Below, in pieces: positions 61,591-64,000 of a DNA stretch of 64,000 nt. The stretch spans positions 45,704,453-45,768,452 of the forward strand of contig NC_043960.1 in NCBI RefSeq assembly GCF_902148855.1, written 5' to 3'. Source of the DNA: Sphaeramia orbicularis (lineage: Eukaryota > Chordata > Actinopteri > Kurtiformes > Apogonidae). The notes under the pieces are model-generated. The model was not told where the DNA came from and did no database searches. It saw only the letters and a list, made by a program, of their open reading frames with translations. Each line of letters starts with the position of its first letter. Position 1 is the stretch's first letter. The position numbers were made by a program, and so were the translations under genes.

Positions 61591-62650
61591 TTATTGGAAT
61601 AATGACTTTCCTTTTGACTCAAGGTTGGCTCATAGGGTTTCATTTGGAGAACTGCAAAGACAGAAACCAGTCTACAAAAATAAAAATATATGTATATCAT
61701 TAACAATTATTTGATCACTTGCAATTTTTCAGTATAATTTCAATCTTCATCCCGGCTGTTTTATTTTCTCTTCCTGAATATTAATTGCTTGTGTATTGTT
61801 TTTCTCACATCAGATTTATGTGTTGCTTATTATTAAGAAATGGAGATTTTTGTTGTCACTAATTTACATACAGCTTCTTTACTATATCTGCAAGGCAAAC
61901 ATTGTGGCAGATTTTTGCTTCACATTTGCACAAAACAAAAAAGAAAATCCTGATATCTTTTACATATAGAAGTCACATATGCTGTATAACAGATGATGAC
62001 TTTTCACTACTTTGTCTCAGTTGTTTATTAATTATTGCCAAAGCTGTGTGTATGCATTTTACATGAACAATAATCTTCAGTTCCTGTAGTCCATTTATAT
62101 AATAGGTTTTAAAGTAATGCTTTTCAGACAAACAATGATGTTCACATTTTCTCTTTTTTACACTTTTTTACAGCAATTTTTTTTTACAGCAATTTTACAC
62201 AATTGACGCAGAAAATTGACTTGAAAATGTTATTATGCAGATATGATGATAATAATTCAAAAGCAGCTGCAGTCTGTGCATCATCAGATTGTGCCCAGGT
62301 CTTGCCATATTTCTGTAAAAATGGAAGCACTTGTTATGCACATTGTAGTGTTGGGATCAAAAAATATTCTGTTGCTGTAAAGCTTATGTTCAGAGGAAGT
62401 GAATCTACTGTGTGGGCAATAATGCTGTGGTTCAGAGATGGATTTGTTTAATGGTTCTCAACAACAGTACCACAACTGAACCACAATATGATATTTATAT
62501 CAACTATAACACTCATAATTACCGACACATGTCTATTGCCACATTAACTCATTATTTGAGCTGATACTAAAGCTTTGATACTGATCAACTAGTTATTTTC
62601 TTGCAAAGTGGTTTCATTTACTCTTAACTTAAAAGTATTGTATGCCCTCA
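61591..62650. other. Unassigned sequence
   Basis: AT-rich; nothing recognised. Confidence 0.3.
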
Positions 62651-62653
62651 ATA

Positions 62654-63190
62654 GTCGCTGTTCCATTGGACATCTGCGCAAAACTTTACTGATATTTACT
62701 AAATGTCAAAAAAACAGAAGTGCATAATGTCAGTTTTTCCATTAAATCACAAATGCGATGATTTGTTTATTTACTATCATGAGATGACAAGAGAAGTCAT
62801 TCCATAAACATGGCGACGAATGGAAATATGGTGTTGATTTACAGATATATTCATTATTATTATATATTACCCCTCTATCTCAAACTAAATTAAAAAATGA
62901 TCGGGTTTCCTGGTGTGTCCACACATACCGCGACATGTTTCTTCTTCTTCTTCACTTGTTGTAACATACGTCAACATTTGTTTTTTTTTATTTTTTATTC
63001 ACGTGACTCTAGTTGTGAAAAAAGCTCTTTCCATTGCAGTTCTGCATGATATACCATTTGTGCTACGCCTGAAAAACCACCTCTTGCCAGCGCAAAAACT
63101 TTTAATTGAAAAATGAGACTTCTAGCAAAATTGTAGTTTTTCCATTAGGTAAATTTTTATGCGCAATTTGAGGGTCAGTGGAAAAGCGAC
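62654..63190. mobile_element. TA-flanked non-autonomous DNA element
   Basis: 537 bp between TA (62652-62653) and TA (63191-63192). Ends GTCGCTGTTCCATTGGAC and, inverted, GTCGCTTTTCCACTGACC, followed by GCGCA and TTTAC blocks on both sides. No transposase frame. The right part recurs at 2910-3040. Confidence 0.65.
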
Positions 63191-63192
63191 TA

Positions 63193-64000
63193 CTGACAAG
63201 TTTTTTTTAGTTTATTGTTCAGTCACTTTAATAAGGGCATCAAGGATAAAACCCAGGAAACTAAATTATTATTAAAATGATCTTATTAAATAAGACATAT
63301 TAAATCTATAAAACTAAGATGACACCACACTCATAGTGGTCGGTTAAAATACCCAAGGTTGGGTTATTTCAAATGCCCAGTGCAGGGTAAGATATGGACA
63401 AACCCAGCCTTAGATTCTTTAAACCAACAAATCAGATTATGGCTTCTACTCACAAAAATGGGTTAAAAATGCATAAACTGTTACCCCTCATTCATTGGCT
63501 TTTTTTGTCCTTCATCAAAATTAAAGCAAATAACAGTAGTGATGGTAGTGGAGCAGCTAACGAAACTGTGTGAAAACTAGGAGAACAAGCTAGCCAGGTC
63601 ATTTACCCAAAAATTTACTCAGAGAAAAAATATTTTGGCGCAAACTACCATGTATACTACTGACCAAACAGGACCCCGCAGATTTGATATAATAACTTGC
63701 ACTATACTGCTCACAATCAACAGGTTAACATTAGCATAATGGGAGCTCATTTGTTGTGTTAGCTGAACTGGTTGGATTATGTTGGTGTGATGTTGGTTTG
63801 ATAATCTTACTGCTTTCTGGTAGATTGTGTCTCGTTACTTCACAGTCTGTGTGAAATTGTGATGGATGGTGAGCTTCACTTTGAGGTCGCATCTCCAATC
63901 CAATGTTTTAACAAACGATAAGTCACACCTTCCTAAACTATGACCCACAGACCTGGAAACCACAGTTTGGGCTGTAACTGGCAAAACCTAGCATTTTAAG
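63193..64000. other. Unassigned sequence to window end
   Basis: No exon or element recognised. Confidence 0.3.

Overview
The window is nuclear DNA of a ray-finned (teleost) fish. Genes are split by GT-AG introns, the background is AT-rich with many microsatellites, and the repeats are typical of fish: Tc1/mariner, hAT, PIF/Harbinger-like and TTAA-flanked DNA elements, plus 5'-truncated LINEs ending in tetra- or pentanucleotide tails. No bacterial, viral or plasmid backbone is visible.

Layout. From 1 to about 34 kb lies a cluster of three flavin-containing monooxygenase (FMO) genes. Gene A (minus) shows only its first coding exon (574-705) and runs off the left edge. Gene B (plus, CDS 10960-21156, nine coding exons, 548 aa) and gene C (minus, CDS 32433-24143, ten coding exons, 566 aa) are complete and meet tail to tail. 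A and B are head to head. All exon borders were placed by hand from splice sites, reading phase and the canonical FMO exon sizes (132, 189, 166, 143, about 200, 356, 73 nt). The canonical 356-nt exon is cut by an intron in both complete genes, but at different places, and the last coding exon of gene C carries a further intron. From 34 to 43.6 kb there is mostly nested mobile DNA, including a 1.69-kb inverted-repeat element with many copies of a 12-bp motif. From 43.6 to about 50.8 kb lies tax1bp3 (plus, four coding exons, 131 aa), a single-PDZ-domain protein, with an apparent GC-AG intron. From 51 to 64 kb there are only remnants of LINEs and DNA transposons and, near 61.2-61.6 kb, a possible 5' end of another gene.

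The FMOs are NADPH- and FAD-dependent microsomal oxygenases that probably arose by local duplication and inversion. TAX1BP3 is a cytosolic PDZ scaffold and is unrelated to them in function. Much of the remaining sequence is transposon-derived. Clear architectures include a Tc1 element inside an older inverted-repeat element, two hAT elements with perfect 8-bp target duplications, a series of TTAA-flanked non-autonomous elements (two abutting at one shared TTAA), a mariner deletion derivative, and microsatellites that are LINE tails or fill the inside of a MITE. No endogenous retrovirus, tRNA or rRNA was recognised.
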